The notes under the pieces are model-generated. The model was given only the letters and a program-made list of their open reading frames with translations. It made no database searches and had not been told where the DNA came from. Positions 41,928-50,805 of a stretch of 64,000 nucleotides of DNA are shown here, piece after piece. The first letter of the stretch is position 1. Every line of letters begins with the position of its first letter. The stretch lies in assembly GCF_003665095.1 (NCBI RefSeq), contig NZ_RCHV01000002.1:4636501-4700500 (forward strand). The letters are read 5' to 3'. The stretch is from Streptomyces sp. Z26 (lineage in GTDB: Bacteria; Actinomycetota; Actinomycetes; Streptomycetales; Streptomycetaceae). A program made the translations under genes and the position numbers.

Positions 41928-43604
41928 ATGGGCAGGGAATTCCAGCGAGGCCACAAGGCCAAGATCAGTGACCTGACAGCGGGAACGGATCTGTACGTCG
42001 GCGTGCAGATCACGGGTCCCGGGCTCACCTTCGACATCAGCTGCTTCGGGCTGGACGCCGAGGAGAAGCTCTCCGACGACCGCTACTTCGTCTTCTTCAA
42101 CCAGCCGAAGTCGCCCGAGGAGTCCATCCAGCAGCTCGGCGCGCAGGCCGGTGACACGGAGTCGTTCCGGGTCACCCTCGACCGCGTCCCCCCGAGCATC
42201 CAGCGGCTGACCTTCAGCGCGACGGTCGACGGCGGCGGGCAGATGTCGCAGATCGCCCCCGGCTACGTCCGGATCGTCGCGGGTGGTGAGGAGGTCGCGC
42301 GGTACGCGTTCCAGGGCTCGGAGTTCAGCACCGAGCGCGCCGTGATGCTCGCGGACTTCTACCTGAAGGACGTCTGGCGGTTCGCGGCCGTCGGCCAGGG
42401 CTTCGACGGCGGACTCGACGCGCTGCTCCGGCACTTCGGCGGCGAGGTCGCGGAGGAGGAGCCCGCCGCGCCGCAGGGTGGCGTGCCCGGCTTCGCGCCG
42501 CCTCCCGGGTCGCCCGCGCCGCAACAGCCGCAGCCCGCACCGGGGTTCGCCCCGCCCCAGGCGCCCCAGGCCCCGTCGCCCTCGGCCGCGCACGCCGGTG
42601 CCCCCACCATCGCCGCGCCCCTCGTACCGCCCGGCCAGCTCCCCGGCCAGCCCGTGCCGCCACCGGGCCCGCCCGGCGCCCCGGGCCAGACCCCGCCGTA
42701 CGGCCAGCAGCCCCCGGGCCAGCCGCTGCCCGTGCCCCCGCCGCCGGGCGCTCCGCAGGGCGCCCCGTTCGGCCAACCGCCCGCCCAGGCGCCGCCCTTC
42801 GGGCAGCAGCCCCCGGGCCAGCCGCTGCCCGTGCCGCCGCCCGGCGGCCAGCAGGGAGCGCCCGGCCAGTCCGTGCCCAACCCGTTCGGCCAGCCCGGCG
42901 CCCCCGGGATGCCGCAGGCACCGCACGTGCCGCAGGGACCGGCGGCCGGAATCGCCGTCACCCTGGAGAAGTACCGCGAGGCGCCCACCGGGCAGCGCTG
43001 GACCCTCCAGAACAGCCACCTCGCCCGTGTCGACTTCGGCGTCGAGGGCACGCCCGTCCTCGCCAAGCAGGGCAGCATGGTGCTCTACCAGGGCAAGGTC
43101 GACTTCAGCTACAAGGGAGCGGGCTTCCGCGGCCGGGTCGTCGGCAACGCCACCGGCCAGGAGATGCAGCTGATGCGCTGCTCCGGCGGCGGCCAGGTGT
43201 TCTTCGCCGAGGAGGCGGGCGACCTTCACCCCATCGAGTTGCAGGGCGACGCGATCTGCGTCTCTGCGGAGAACGTCCTCGCGTTCGACGAGACGCTCCA
43301 GCACGAGGTACGGCGCATCGAGGGCCACGGGATTCCGGGCGGGGCGCTGTTCACGATGCAGTTCCAGGGCACGGGCACCGTCATCGTCAAGACCCAGGGC
43401 ACCCCGGTCGTCCTGCCGGTCACGCCGACGACGTTCGCCGACGCCGACGCGGTCGTCGCCTGGTCGGCCGCCGCGCAGGTCATCGTGTCCAGCCAGGTGC
43501 GGCTGCGCCGCCAGGCGTACCCGGGGCACAGCGGCGAGACCGTGAACCTCCAGTTCCGCGGCGCCCCCGGCAACTTCATCGTCGTCCAGCCCTGCGAGGT
43601 CTGA
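41928..43604 (+). CDS. TerD-AIM24 fusion protein
   Basis: A 558-residue protein with three parts. An N-terminal TerD domain (~1-170) has 'DLYVGVQITGPGLTFDISCFGLD' cut here to its key words and 'YFVFFNQPKSP'. A linker of ~150 residues rich in Pro, Gln and Gly contains repeated GQQPPGQPLPVPP units. A C-terminal AIM24 domain (~345-558) has 'VLAKQGSMVLYQG', 'MRCSG' and 'NFIVVQPCEV'. TerD domains bind calcium in tellurite and stress systems; AIM24 domains form beta-rich trimers of unknown role. It is the first of three AIM24 genes, the next only 10 nt away. Confidence 0.88.
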   Translation: MGREFQRGHKAKISDLTAGTDLYVGVQITGPGLTFDISCFGLDAEEKLSDDRYFVFFNQPKSPEESIQQLGAQAGDTESFRVTLDRVPPSIQRLTFSATVDGGGQMSQIAPGYVRIVAGGEEVARYAFQGSEFSTERAVMLADFYLKDVWRFAAVGQGFDGGLDALLRHFGGEVAEEEPAAPQGGVPGFAPPPGSPAPQQPQPAPGFAPPQAPQAPSPSAAHAGAPTIAAPLVPPGQLPGQPVPPPGPPGAPGQTPPYGQQPPGQPLPVPPPPGAPQGAPFGQPPAQAPPFGQQPPGQPLPVPPPGGQQGAPGQSVPNPFGQPGAPGMPQAPHVPQGPAAGIAVTLEKYREAPTGQRWTLQNSHLARVDFGVEGTPVLAKQGSMVLYQGKVDFSYKGAGFRGRVVGNATGQEMQLMRCSGGGQVFFAEEAGDLHPIELQGDAICVSAENVLAFDETLQHEVRRIEGHGIPGGALFTMQFQGTGTVIVKTQGTPVVLPVTPTTFADADAVVAWSAAAQVIVSSQVRLRRQAYPGHSGETVNLQFRGAPGNFIVVQPCEV

Positions 43605-43614
43605 GGAGCCCGTC

Positions 43615-44298
43615 ATGCACCAGCAATCGATCTCGGGCTACGCCCCGACCGCCCCCGCCGCCCGCATGGAGAACCACGGCGCCAGCATGCTCCGGGTCGC
43701 CATGCAGTCCGGTCAGGACCTCTTCGCCCGTACCGGCTCGATGGTCGCGTACGAGGGCTTCGTGCAGTACGAGCCGAACCCGCCCGCCGTCCGCCAGATG
43801 GCCTCCCAGTGGCTGACGGGCGAGGGCGCGCCGCTGATGCGGTGCCACGGCGACGGCCTGCTCTACCTCGCGGACTACGGCGCGGACGTCGTCGTGCTCA
43901 ACCTCAACGAGGACAGCCTCTCCGTCAACGGCAGCAACATCCTCGCCTTCGACGCCCATCTCAGCTGGGGCGTCCAGCGGGTGAAGGGCATGGCCAAGTT
44001 CTCCGGCCAGGGCCTGTTCAACGTCGCGATCCAGGGCACCGGCTGGGTGGCGCTGACCACCCGGGGGACGCCCGTCGTGGTCGACTGCGGACGCGGCGCG
44101 GACGAGACGTACGTCGACCCGGACGCGCTCGTCGCCTGGTCGACGCATCTGAAGATGAAGGGCAAGCGCAGCTTCAAGGCGTCGTCGATGATCGGGCGCG
44201 GCAGCGGGGAGGCGTACCAGATGGGCTTCTCCGGCCAGGGGTTCGTCGTCGTGCAGCCCAGCGAGGACAGCACCGACCGCCTGCGGGCGCGGGGCTGA
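43615..44298 (+). CDS. AIM24 family protein
   Basis: A 227-residue single-domain AIM24 protein: 'SMLRVAMQSGQDLFARTGSM', 'LMRCHGDGLLYLADYGADV', 'LAFDAHLSWGV', 'GTGWVALTTRG' and 'GFVVVQPSED'. The domain is a double-stranded beta-helix, named from the yeast mitochondrial protein Aim24. No signal peptide. It is sandwiched between two other AIM24 genes with gaps of 10 and 14 nt, so the three are certainly one operon and may form a hetero-oligomer. Function unknown. Confidence 0.88.
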   Translation: MHQQSISGYAPTAPAARMENHGASMLRVAMQSGQDLFARTGSMVAYEGFVQYEPNPPAVRQMASQWLTGEGAPLMRCHGDGLLYLADYGADVVVLNLNEDSLSVNGSNILAFDAHLSWGVQRVKGMAKFSGQGLFNVAIQGTGWVALTTRGTPVVVDCGRGADETYVDPDALVAWSTHLKMKGKRSFKASSMIGRGSGEAYQMGFSGQGFVVVQPSEDSTDRLRARG

Positions 44299-44312
44299 GG
44301 GGGGAACCACAC

Positions 44313-45068
44313 ATGCAGAGTCCGCTTTTCGGCTACACCGAGGTCCAGTCCGCCGAGCGCTACAGCCTCCAGAACCCGCGGCTGCTGCGCGTCGCGCTGA
44401 CCGGCCACGACGACGTGCTCGCCCGGCAGGGCAGCATGGTCGCGTACCAGGGGCTGATGGAGTTCGACGGCGAATACCGTTCGCGCGGCCAGCGCCGCGA
44501 CCGCGCCCGCACCGGTGAGGGCCTCGACCTGATGCGCTGCTCCGGGCAGGGCACGGTCTTCCTGGCCAACCTCGCGCAGTACATCCACATCGTGGACGTC
44601 GACCACGAGGGGCTGACGGTCGACGGGCAGTACGTCCTCGCGCTGGACTCCGGCCTCCACCACGAGGTGATCTCGGTGGACAGTCAGTACGGCGTGTCCG
44701 GGTCCGGCAAGTACAACCTGAACATCACCGGCCAGGGCAAGGTCGCGCTCATGACCTCCGGCCAGCCGCTGATGCTCCGGGTCACCCCGGAGACGTACGC
44801 GAACGCCGACTCCGACGCCGTCGTCGCCTGGTCCAGCTCGCTGCGCGTCCAGATGCAGGCGCAGACCAGTTCGTCGGGCGTCTGGCGCCGCCGGGGCAAC
44901 ACGGGCGAGGGCTGGGAGCTGAGCTTCATGGGGCAGGGCTTCGCCCTGGTGCAGCCCAGCGAGCTGCTGCCGCCGCAGAACGCGGTGATCGGGCGGGGCG
45001 CGGCGCAGTTCGGCATGGGTCAGCAGGGCGCCCGCGGCCAGAACCAGGGCAACATCTGGACCAACTGA
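44313..45068 (+). CDS. AIM24 family protein
   Basis: A 251-residue AIM24 protein closely parallel to its neighbour: 'LLRVALTGHDDVLARQGSM', 'DLMRCSGQGTVFLANLAQYI', 'GQGKVALMTSGQPLML' and 'GFALVQPSELLPPQ'. It has an inserted Arg-rich loop ('EYRSRGQRRDRART') near residue 60 and a Gly/Gln-rich tail ending 'NQGNIWTN'. A GAGGGGGGAAC ribosome-binding site precedes the ATG. Last gene of the TerD/AIM24 operon, closed by a hairpin 20 bases on. Confidence 0.88.
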   Translation: MQSPLFGYTEVQSAERYSLQNPRLLRVALTGHDDVLARQGSMVAYQGLMEFDGEYRSRGQRRDRARTGEGLDLMRCSGQGTVFLANLAQYIHIVDVDHEGLTVDGQYVLALDSGLHHEVISVDSQYGVSGSGKYNLNITGQGKVALMTSGQPLMLRVTPETYANADSDAVVAWSSSLRVQMQAQTSSSGVWRRRGNTGEGWELSFMGQGFALVQPSELLPPQNAVIGRGAAQFGMGQQGARGQNQGNIWTN

Positions 45069-45087
45069 GCCACCCGCGACGCGCGAC

Positions 45088-45118
45088 GCGGCGGGACCGG
45101 GACCCCCGGACCCGCCGC
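45088..45118. terminator. Bidirectional terminator after the AIM24 operon
   Basis: GCGGCGGG-A-CCGGG (45088-45101) pairs with CCCGG-A-CCCGCCGC (45105-45118) apart from one A-A mismatch; the loop is ACC. It separates the convergent AIM24 and Nudix genes. Confidence 0.75.
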
Positions 45119-45170
45119 ACGGCCCTCGTCGTACGCTCCGCGCCGCACGGGACCGCCGCCCGCGTCCGGG

Positions 45171-45698
45171 CTACAGCCGGGCGCGGGTGCGTTCCACCAG
45201 CCGTACGACCGACGCGTCGGCCACCGCCGCCACGTCGTCGTACGCGTACCACCGCAGCTCCAGCGACTCCTCGCTGACGGCCTCCACCGCGCCGGGCGGC
45301 GCCACCGCCGCGTACTGCACGTCCAGGTGCCAGGCGCACGGCGTCAGATGCCGGTCCAGCCCGACGGGGCCGCCGGGCAGCAGCTCCAGCCCCGCGACGC
45401 CGGACTCCTCCACCGCCTCCCGCAGCGCCGCCCCCGCGAGCGTGGTGTCACCGGGCTCGCAGTGCCCGCCGGTCTGGAGCCACATCCGCAGCTTGCGGTG
45501 CAGCGTCAGCAGCACCCGGCCGCGTACGGGGTCGACCACCAGGGCGCTCGCCGTGAGGTGGCCGTCCCCGCAGGACCGGAGCATCGCGTCGGGGCGGTCG
45601 GCCAGGTGGTCGAGGTACGCCAGCCGGAGCCGGTCCTGGTCCGCTTCGGGCGCGGACCACTCCTTGAGGACGCGGGACGCGTCGTCGTGCAGGGTCAC
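45171..45698 (-). CDS. Nudix hydrolase
   Basis: A 175-residue Nudix protein: 'MWLQTGGHCEPGDTTLAGAALREAVEESG' contains the Nudix box (G-x5-E-x7-REVxEExG form, here given in part) near residues 77-99. An upstream 'VVDPVRGRVLLTLHRK' is typical of enzymes acting on nucleotides or diphosphate compounds. The exact substrate cannot be told. The GTG start overlaps the stop of the DUF2342 protease as GTGA, so the two are translationally coupled. Confidence 0.85.
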   Translation of the reverse strand: MTLHDDASRVLKEWSAPEADQDRLRLAYLDHLADRPDAMLRSCGDGHLTASALVVDPVRGRVLLTLHRKLRMWLQTGGHCEPGDTTLAGAALREAVEESGVAGLELLPGGPVGLDRHLTPCAWHLDVQYAAVAPPGAVEAVSEESLELRWYAYDDVAAVADASVVRLVERTRARL

Positions 45699-47248
45699 TT
45701 CGCCGGGCCGCCGCCGTCGCCGCCGTCACCCGTACCGTCGGCGCCGTCCGTACGGTCCGTGCCGTCCGTACCACCCGTGCCCGCGTCACCCGATCCGGTG
45801 CCGCCCTCGCTCCCGCCCTTGCCGCCGCCCGCCGCGCCGCGCTGCTGCTCCGCCGCGTCGCCGAGCATCTTGTCCAGCTCGGAGAAGTCCAGGTGCTCGC
45901 GGTGCACGAACCCGTCCGGGTCGTCCAGGTCCTCCGCCGTCGGCAGCATGTCCGGGTGCTCCCACAGCCCGTCGCGCCCGTCCACACCCCGCGCGTCGGT
46001 GAGCGACGCCCACAGCCGCGCCGCGTCCCGCAGCCGACGCGGCCGCAGCTCCAGACCGATCAGCGTGGCGAACGTCTGCTCCGCCGGACCACCGGACGCC
46101 CGCCGCCGCCGCAGGGTCTCGCGCAGCGCGCCCGCCGACGGCAGGTGCGGCTCGGCGGCACTGTGCACCACCGCGTCGACCCACCCCTCGACCAGCGCCA
46201 GCGCCGTCTCCAGCCGGGCCAGCGCCGCCTTCTGCTCCGGCGTGTCCTCGGGCTGGAACATGCCCTGCTGCAACGCCTGTTGCAGCTCCTCCGGGTGCTG
46301 CGGGTCGAGCTGCCCGACGACGTCCTCCAGCTTCCCCGTGTCCACCTTGATCCCACGGGCGTACCCCTCGACCGCGCCGAACAGGTGCGACCGGAGCCAC
46401 GGCACGTGCGCGAACAGCCGCTGGTGCGCGGCCTCGCGGAGCGCCAGGTAGAGCCGTACCTCCTCCTGCGGTACGCCCAGCCCCTCGCCGAAGATCTCGA
46501 CGTTCTGCGGGAGCAGCGCCGCCTTGCCCGCCGGGCCCAGCGGCAGCCCGACGTCCGTCGAGCCGACCACCTCACCGGCCAGCACGCCCAGCGCCTGCCC
46601 GATCTGGGTGCCGAACATGGCGCCGCCCATGGAACGCATCATGCCGAGCAGCGGCCCCGCCATCGCCTGCATCTCGGCGGGCAGCACGTCGCCCATCGCC
46701 GCGCCGACCCGCTCCGCGACCGGGTCGACCAGGTCCTTCCACACGGGCAGCGTCGCCTCGACCCACTCCGCGCGGCTCCACGCCACGGCGGCGCCGGAAC
46801 CGGACGGCAGCGACGTCGCGCCGTCCAGCCACAGGTCCGCGAGGCGTACGGCCTCCGCGACCGCCGCGTGCTCCTGCGGCCCGACGCTGGCGTCCTTCGA
46901 ACCGGCCCCGGCGCCCGCGCCCGGCGCGTCCTCGGGCACGCCCTGGGCGACGGTCTGCCGGGCGATGTCCTTGGCCATGTCCCAGTTCACCGGGCCGCCG
47001 TCGTACGACATCATCTGGCCGAGCCGCTGGAAGGCGGCACCCAGGTCGCCTGCGTCGAACGAGCCGCCGGCACCGCCGCCCAGCGAGCCGAACATGGCGG
47101 CCAGAGGATTGTCCGCACCGCCCTGGCCTGCGCCGAAGCCGAACGGGTTGGGCTGGCCGCCCTGGCCGCCGCCCTGCTTCCGCCTGCCCTCGTCCCCGTC
47201 CTCGGGCTCCTCGGGAGGTACGCCGAATCCGAATGGGATGTCACTCAC
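45695..47248 (-). CDS. DUF2342 putative zinc-dependent metalloprotease
   Basis: A 517-residue protein with Gly/Gln-rich, disordered N-terminal and Gly/Asp/Thr-rich C-terminal tails (DGTDRTDGADGTG). The folded middle has 'LYLALREAAHQRLFAHVPWLRSHL' near residue 260, the zinc-site region of the DUF2342 (zincin_2) family. Further conserved parts are 'PVWKDLVDPVAERV' and 'GLWEHPDMLPTAEDLDDP'. It equals Rv3195 in position. Peptidase activity is predicted, not shown. GTG 47248 with GAGGCAACCC ahead. It is divergent from the epimerase-like gene. Confidence 0.85.
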   Translation of the reverse strand: MSDIPFGFGVPPEEPEDGDEGRRKQGGGQGGQPNPFGFGAGQGGADNPLAAMFGSLGGGAGGSFDAGDLGAAFQRLGQMMSYDGGPVNWDMAKDIARQTVAQGVPEDAPGAGAGAGSKDASVGPQEHAAVAEAVRLADLWLDGATSLPSGSGAAVAWSRAEWVEATLPVWKDLVDPVAERVGAAMGDVLPAEMQAMAGPLLGMMRSMGGAMFGTQIGQALGVLAGEVVGSTDVGLPLGPAGKAALLPQNVEIFGEGLGVPQEEVRLYLALREAAHQRLFAHVPWLRSHLFGAVEGYARGIKVDTGKLEDVVGQLDPQHPEELQQALQQGMFQPEDTPEQKAALARLETALALVEGWVDAVVHSAAEPHLPSAGALRETLRRRRASGGPAEQTFATLIGLELRPRRLRDAARLWASLTDARGVDGRDGLWEHPDMLPTAEDLDDPDGFVHREHLDFSELDKMLGDAAEQQRGAAGGGKGGSEGGTGSGDAGTGGTDGTDRTDGADGTGDGGDGGGPAK

Positions 47249-47381
47249 GGGTTGCCTCGGATCTGTCTCGTCGGACGGTTCTGTCGGTGCGATCTGGTGG
47301 GCTCCGACTCCAGCCTAGACACCTGTCAGGCAGGATGGAGCCTGCGCACCTCGTACCGGAAACAACCGCTGGAGACGCCCG

Positions 47382-48482
47382 GTGAGTTCCACCCAGACCG
47401 ACGTTCGCGCAGCGCGAACCCCCATCGTCGCCGTGACCGGCGCTGCCTCCGGGGTCGGTGCGCTGCTCACCGAGCGGCTGGCCGCCTCCTCCGAGGTACG
47501 GCGGGTCATGGCCCTCGACGAGCGGAGAGGGGAGGTCGCGGAGGCGGAGTGGCACACCCTGGACGTACGTGATCCGGCCATCGCCGACAGGCTGCGCGGC
47601 GACGGTCGCCCGGCGGACGTCGTGGTGCACCTCGCCCTGGACCTCGACCTGGAACGGGACCCCACGGCCCGCACCGCGTACAACGTCCGCGGCACCCAGA
47701 CCGTGCTCACCGCCGCCGCTGCCGCGGGTGTGCGCCGCGTCGTGCTGTGCACGTCGGCGATGGTCTACGGGGCGCTCCCGGACAACGACGTGCCCCTCGC
47801 GGAGGACGCCGAACTCCGCGCCACGGCGGAGGCCACCGGCGTCGGTGACCTGCTGGAGATCGAACGCCTCGCCCGCCGCGCCCCCCGCGCGCACCCCGGG
47901 CTCAACGTCACCGTGGTGCGCCCCGCCATCCTCGTCGGGGGCACCGACACCGCGCTGACGCGGCACTTCGAGTCGCCGCGGCTGCTCGTCGTGGCCGGTT
48001 CCCGGCCCTGCTGGCAGTTCTGCCACATCGAGGATCTGGTGAGCGCGCTGGAGTACGCCGCGCTGGAGAAGGCGGAGGGCGAACTGGCCGTCGGGTGCGA
48101 CGGCTGGCTGGAGCAGGAGGAGGTCGAGGAACTCACCGGCACGCGCCGCATGGAGCTGCCCTCCGCGGTCGCGCTCGGCGCCGCCTCCCGCCTGCACCGC
48201 CTGGGCCTCACCCCGTCCCCGGCGGGCGACCTCGCGTACACCATGCACCCCTGGGTCGTCAGCGGCCGCCGCCTGCACGAGGCGGGTTGGCGCCCGGGGT
48301 GGACGAACGAGGAGGTCCTCGCGGAACTCGTCGAGGAGGTATCCGGCCGCCACACCGTGGCCGGTCGCCGCCTCGGGCGCAAGGACGCCACCGCCGCGGG
48401 CGCCACCGCCGCGGGCGCGACCGTGGCCCTGCTGGGCACGGCGGCGCTGGTCCGCCGGGCGCGCAAGCGGCGCGGCCTGTAG
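47382..48482 (+). CDS. Epimerase-like SDR protein with C-terminal membrane anchor
   Basis: A 366-residue extended-SDR protein. The nucleotide site is 'VTGAASGVG' near residue 20, then 'CTSAMVYGA' near 125. The catalytic YxxxK is missing: at the expected place it reads 'GDLLEIERLAR'. The last ~40 residues are 'ATAAGATAAGATVALLGTAAL' (shortened) plus a basic end, a probable membrane anchor. It may bind a dinucleotide without catalysis. A GGAGACGCCC signal precedes the GTG. Conserved next to the DUF2342 gene and moaE in Streptomyces. Confidence 0.8.
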   Translation: MSSTQTDVRAARTPIVAVTGAASGVGALLTERLAASSEVRRVMALDERRGEVAEAEWHTLDVRDPAIADRLRGDGRPADVVVHLALDLDLERDPTARTAYNVRGTQTVLTAAAAAGVRRVVLCTSAMVYGALPDNDVPLAEDAELRATAEATGVGDLLEIERLARRAPRAHPGLNVTVVRPAILVGGTDTALTRHFESPRLLVVAGSRPCWQFCHIEDLVSALEYAALEKAEGELAVGCDGWLEQEEVEELTGTRRMELPSAVALGAASRLHRLGLTPSPAGDLAYTMHPWVVSGRRLHEAGWRPGWTNEEVLAELVEEVSGRHTVAGRRLGRKDATAAGATAAGATVALLGTAALVRRARKRRGL

Positions 48483-48571
48483 CGGGGCCGCGGCCGTACG
48501 TACGGGGGCGCGCCGCATCGTACGGCCTGCGGATGTGCTCGCGGGCGGGTCGGTACGGCAGCATGACAGGC

Positions 48572-49036
48572 ATGGCACAGACGTACGATCACCCCGGCGA
48601 ACGGGGCGCTCCGGACCCGATCAGGTTGCTGGAGGTCCGCGACGGCCCGCTGTCGCTGGACGAGGTCTTCAAGGCGGTGGGCGACGAGGCCGCGGGCGGC
48701 ACCGCCCTCTTCGTGGGCACGGTCCGCAACCACGACGGCGGCACGGACGTGGACCGCCTCGGGTACTCGTCGCACCCGACGGCCGAGGCGGAGCTGCGCA
48801 GGGTCGCGGAGGCGGTGGCGGCGGACTTCCCCGTACGGGCGCTGGCGGCCGTACACCGCGTGGGCGACCTGGCGGTGGGCGACCTCGCCGTGGTGGTGGC
48901 GGTGTCCTGCCCCCACCGCGCGGAGGCGTTCGCCGCGTGCCGCCGCCTCATCGACGACCTCAAGACGGAGGTCCCGATCTGGAAGCACCAGACCTTCACG
49001 GACGGCCAGGAGGAATGGGTCGGGGCAGGGCTTTAG
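48572..49036 (+). CDS. moaE: Molybdopterin synthase catalytic subunit MoaE
   Basis: A 154-residue MoaE: 'GGTALFVGTVRNHDGG', 'LGYSSHPTAEAELR', 'AAVHRVGDLAVGDLAVVVAVSCPHRAEAF' cut to its key words, and the active-site 'VPIWKHQTF' with its lysine near residue 140. It transfers sulfur from thiocarboxylated MoaD to precursor Z, making molybdopterin. MoeZ, encoded at 18918, activates the MoaD partner; no moaD is in the window. ATG 48572 gives the usual 'MAQT-DHPG' start, with 48563 as alternative. The stop codon lies inside a duplicated 51-bp unit. Confidence 0.92.
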   Translation: MAQTYDHPGERGAPDPIRLLEVRDGPLSLDEVFKAVGDEAAGGTALFVGTVRNHDGGTDVDRLGYSSHPTAEAELRRVAEAVAADFPVRALAAVHRVGDLAVGDLAVVVAVSCPHRAEAFAACRRLIDDLKTEVPIWKHQTFTDGQEEWVGAGL

Positions 49037-49129
49037 CCCGCCGGTCGGGGTGGTGGCCGGGTGACGGGAGGGCGGGTGGGGCTTTAGCCCCTCGTATCGG
49101 GGTGGTGGCCGGGCGACGGGAGGGCGGGG
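49028..49129. repeat. Two tandem 51-bp repeats at the end of moaE
   Basis: Copy 1 starts at 49028 and copy 2 at 49079. Each begins GGGCTTTAGCCC, continues through a TCGGGGTGGTGGCCGGG segment and ends GACGGGAGGGCGGG. Copy 1 contains the moaE stop TAG. Differences are few, mainly in ~10 bases after the palindrome. The remaining stretch to 49316 holds only promoter-like sequence for the next gene. Confidence 0.85.
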
Positions 49130-49316
49130 CGAGTACCCGGCCCCGTGCGGCGAAGTGCGGGTGGGATTGCCCCCGTTCGGCGGCGTTACCCTCGCGGGCG
49201 CGTTCCGGTTGCGTGACCGGTGGGGCGGCCGCAGCGTTGGGAACTGCGACGGTTAACCTGCTCATCAGCCGGTCGTTCCGGTTGACGCGGCTCAACGTGA
49301 GGCACAGGAGGACTAG

Positions 49317-49571
49317 ATGGCTGCTCTCCTCTGGCTGCTCATCCCGGTCGTGGCCGGTGTGGTGGCGAGCGTGTGGGGCGGTCTGGCCGCACGGCGCCGC
49401 ACCGTGATCCCCGACGCGGACGGCGTGGCCGGATACGAACGGTTCCGGCAGGCCATAGAGCGTTCCGCCACGGCGCCTCCCGTCTCCTCCTCCCCTTCCC
49501 CGTCCCGCGTCGCGGTCGGCTCCGTGCCGGCGCCCGGTGCCACGGACGGACCGGCCCGGGAAGCCCGCTGA
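49317..49571 (+). CDS. Small single-pass membrane protein
   Basis: An 84-residue protein with one N-terminal membrane helix ('LLWLLIPVVAGVVASVWGGLA', residues 4-24) and a cytoplasmic Arg-rich turn. An 'IPDADGVAGYERFRQAIE' helix and a Ser/Pro tail follow. The AGGAGG ribosome-binding site is near-perfect (ACAGGAGGACTAG before ATG). No named domain. It precedes the PDZ-Lon protease by 25 nt and may be co-expressed. Confidence 0.75.
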   Translation: MAALLWLLIPVVAGVVASVWGGLAARRRTVIPDADGVAGYERFRQAIERSATAPPVSSSPSPSRVAVGSVPAPGATDGPAREAR

Positions 49572-49596
49572 CGGACCCGTCCCGTACTGTTTCGGC

Positions 49597-50697
49597 ATGC
49601 CACGCCGCACCGCCACCATGCTCGCGTCCATGCTGCTGCTGATAGCCGTGCTCTGCGCCGCCATGCTGATGAAGGTGCCGTACGCGGCGATGTCGCCCGG
49701 CCCCACGTACAACACGCTGGGCACGGTCAAGGGCAAGCAGGTGCTGAGCTTCCCGGGCAAGGAGGACTCCGGGAACAAGGCCAGTGGGCACCTGAACATG
49801 ACGACCGTACGGGTCACCAGCTCCGAGTACCGGATGAACCTCTTCGAGGCGGTCTACGGCTGGCTGGCCGACGACAACGCGGTCGTGCCGCATTCCACGC
49901 TCTACCCGTCGGACAAGTCGGCGAAGGAGGTGGACGAGGAGAACGCGGAGGAGTTCAGCAGGTCGCAGGAGAGCGCTAAGGTGGCGGCGCTCAAGGCGCT
50001 CGGGAAGACCGTTCCCACGCGCGTCGTGGTGCAGTCGGTGGTCAAGGACGGTGCCGCGCACGGCAGGCTGCACGCCGGTGACGTGATCCAGGCGGTGGAC
50101 GGCAAGCCGGTCGAGAACCCGCAGGACGTGGGCGAGTTGGTGACGAAGCACGAGCCGGGGGCGAAGGTCGACTTCACGATCGTCCCGGCCGCCGAGGCGG
50201 ACGCCGCGGAGAAGGCGGAGAAGGACCCCAACGACCTGAAGGGGAAGCGGATCACGGTGCCGACGAAGAAGGCACCTGACGACGGGCGCGCACTCGTCGG
50301 CATACAGCCGGGGACGGCGCACACGTTCCCGTTCCCCATCGACATCACGCTCGCGGACGTCGGCGGGCCGAGCGCCGGGCTGATGTTCGCGCTGGGCATC
50401 GTGGACAAGCTGACGAAGGACGACCTGACCGGTGGGGCGTTCGTGGCGGGCACCGGCACCATCGACGCCGACGGGAAGGTCGGCGCGATCGGCGGCATCC
50501 AGATGAAGACCGTGGCGGCCCGCGACAAGGGAGCGGAGTTCTTTATGACACCGAAGGACAACTGCTCCGCGGCGGCGGCGCACACGCCGGACGGACTGAC
50601 CCTGGTGAAGGTCGACACGATGGACGACGCGATGGACGCGCTGAAGAAGATCCGCGAGGACCGTACGTCGGAGCTGCCGCGCTGCTCCGCGGGGTGA
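49597..50697 (+). CDS. PDZ-domain Lon-like serine protease
   Basis: A 366-residue secreted or membrane-anchored protease. An N-terminal helix (~8-28) is followed by a beta region, a PDZ domain (~140-205: 'GRLHAGDVIQAVDGKPV') and a Lon-type catalytic domain with the Ser in 'VGGPSAGLMFAL' near 265 and the Lys in 'GGIQMKTVAA' near 308. It corresponds to Rv3194c. Such enzymes clear misfolded envelope proteins. TACTGT lies 6 nt before the ATG at 49597, so the mRNA is probably leaderless. Confidence 0.9.
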   Translation: MPRRTATMLASMLLLIAVLCAAMLMKVPYAAMSPGPTYNTLGTVKGKQVLSFPGKEDSGNKASGHLNMTTVRVTSSEYRMNLFEAVYGWLADDNAVVPHSTLYPSDKSAKEVDEENAEEFSRSQESAKVAALKALGKTVPTRVVVQSVVKDGAAHGRLHAGDVIQAVDGKPVENPQDVGELVTKHEPGAKVDFTIVPAAEADAAEKAEKDPNDLKGKRITVPTKKAPDDGRALVGIQPGTAHTFPFPIDITLADVGGPSAGLMFALGIVDKLTKDDLTGGAFVAGTGTIDADGKVGAIGGIQMKTVAARDKGAEFFMTPKDNCSAAAAHTPDGLTLVKVDTMDDAMDALKKIREDRTSELPRCSAG

Positions 50698-50805
50698 ACC
50701 GCCCGTGACGCGCGACGGTGGAGCGGCGGGCGCGGGCCCGGCCGTGCCGTGGGGCACGGTCCGGACCCGGGCGCCCCGGCGCGGGACGGGCCCGCGCGGA
50801 GCGGG

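Noticed and set aside
41928..45068. Tellurite-resistance operon
   Set aside because: Only one TerD domain is present; TerB, TerC and the usual biosynthetic partners are missing.
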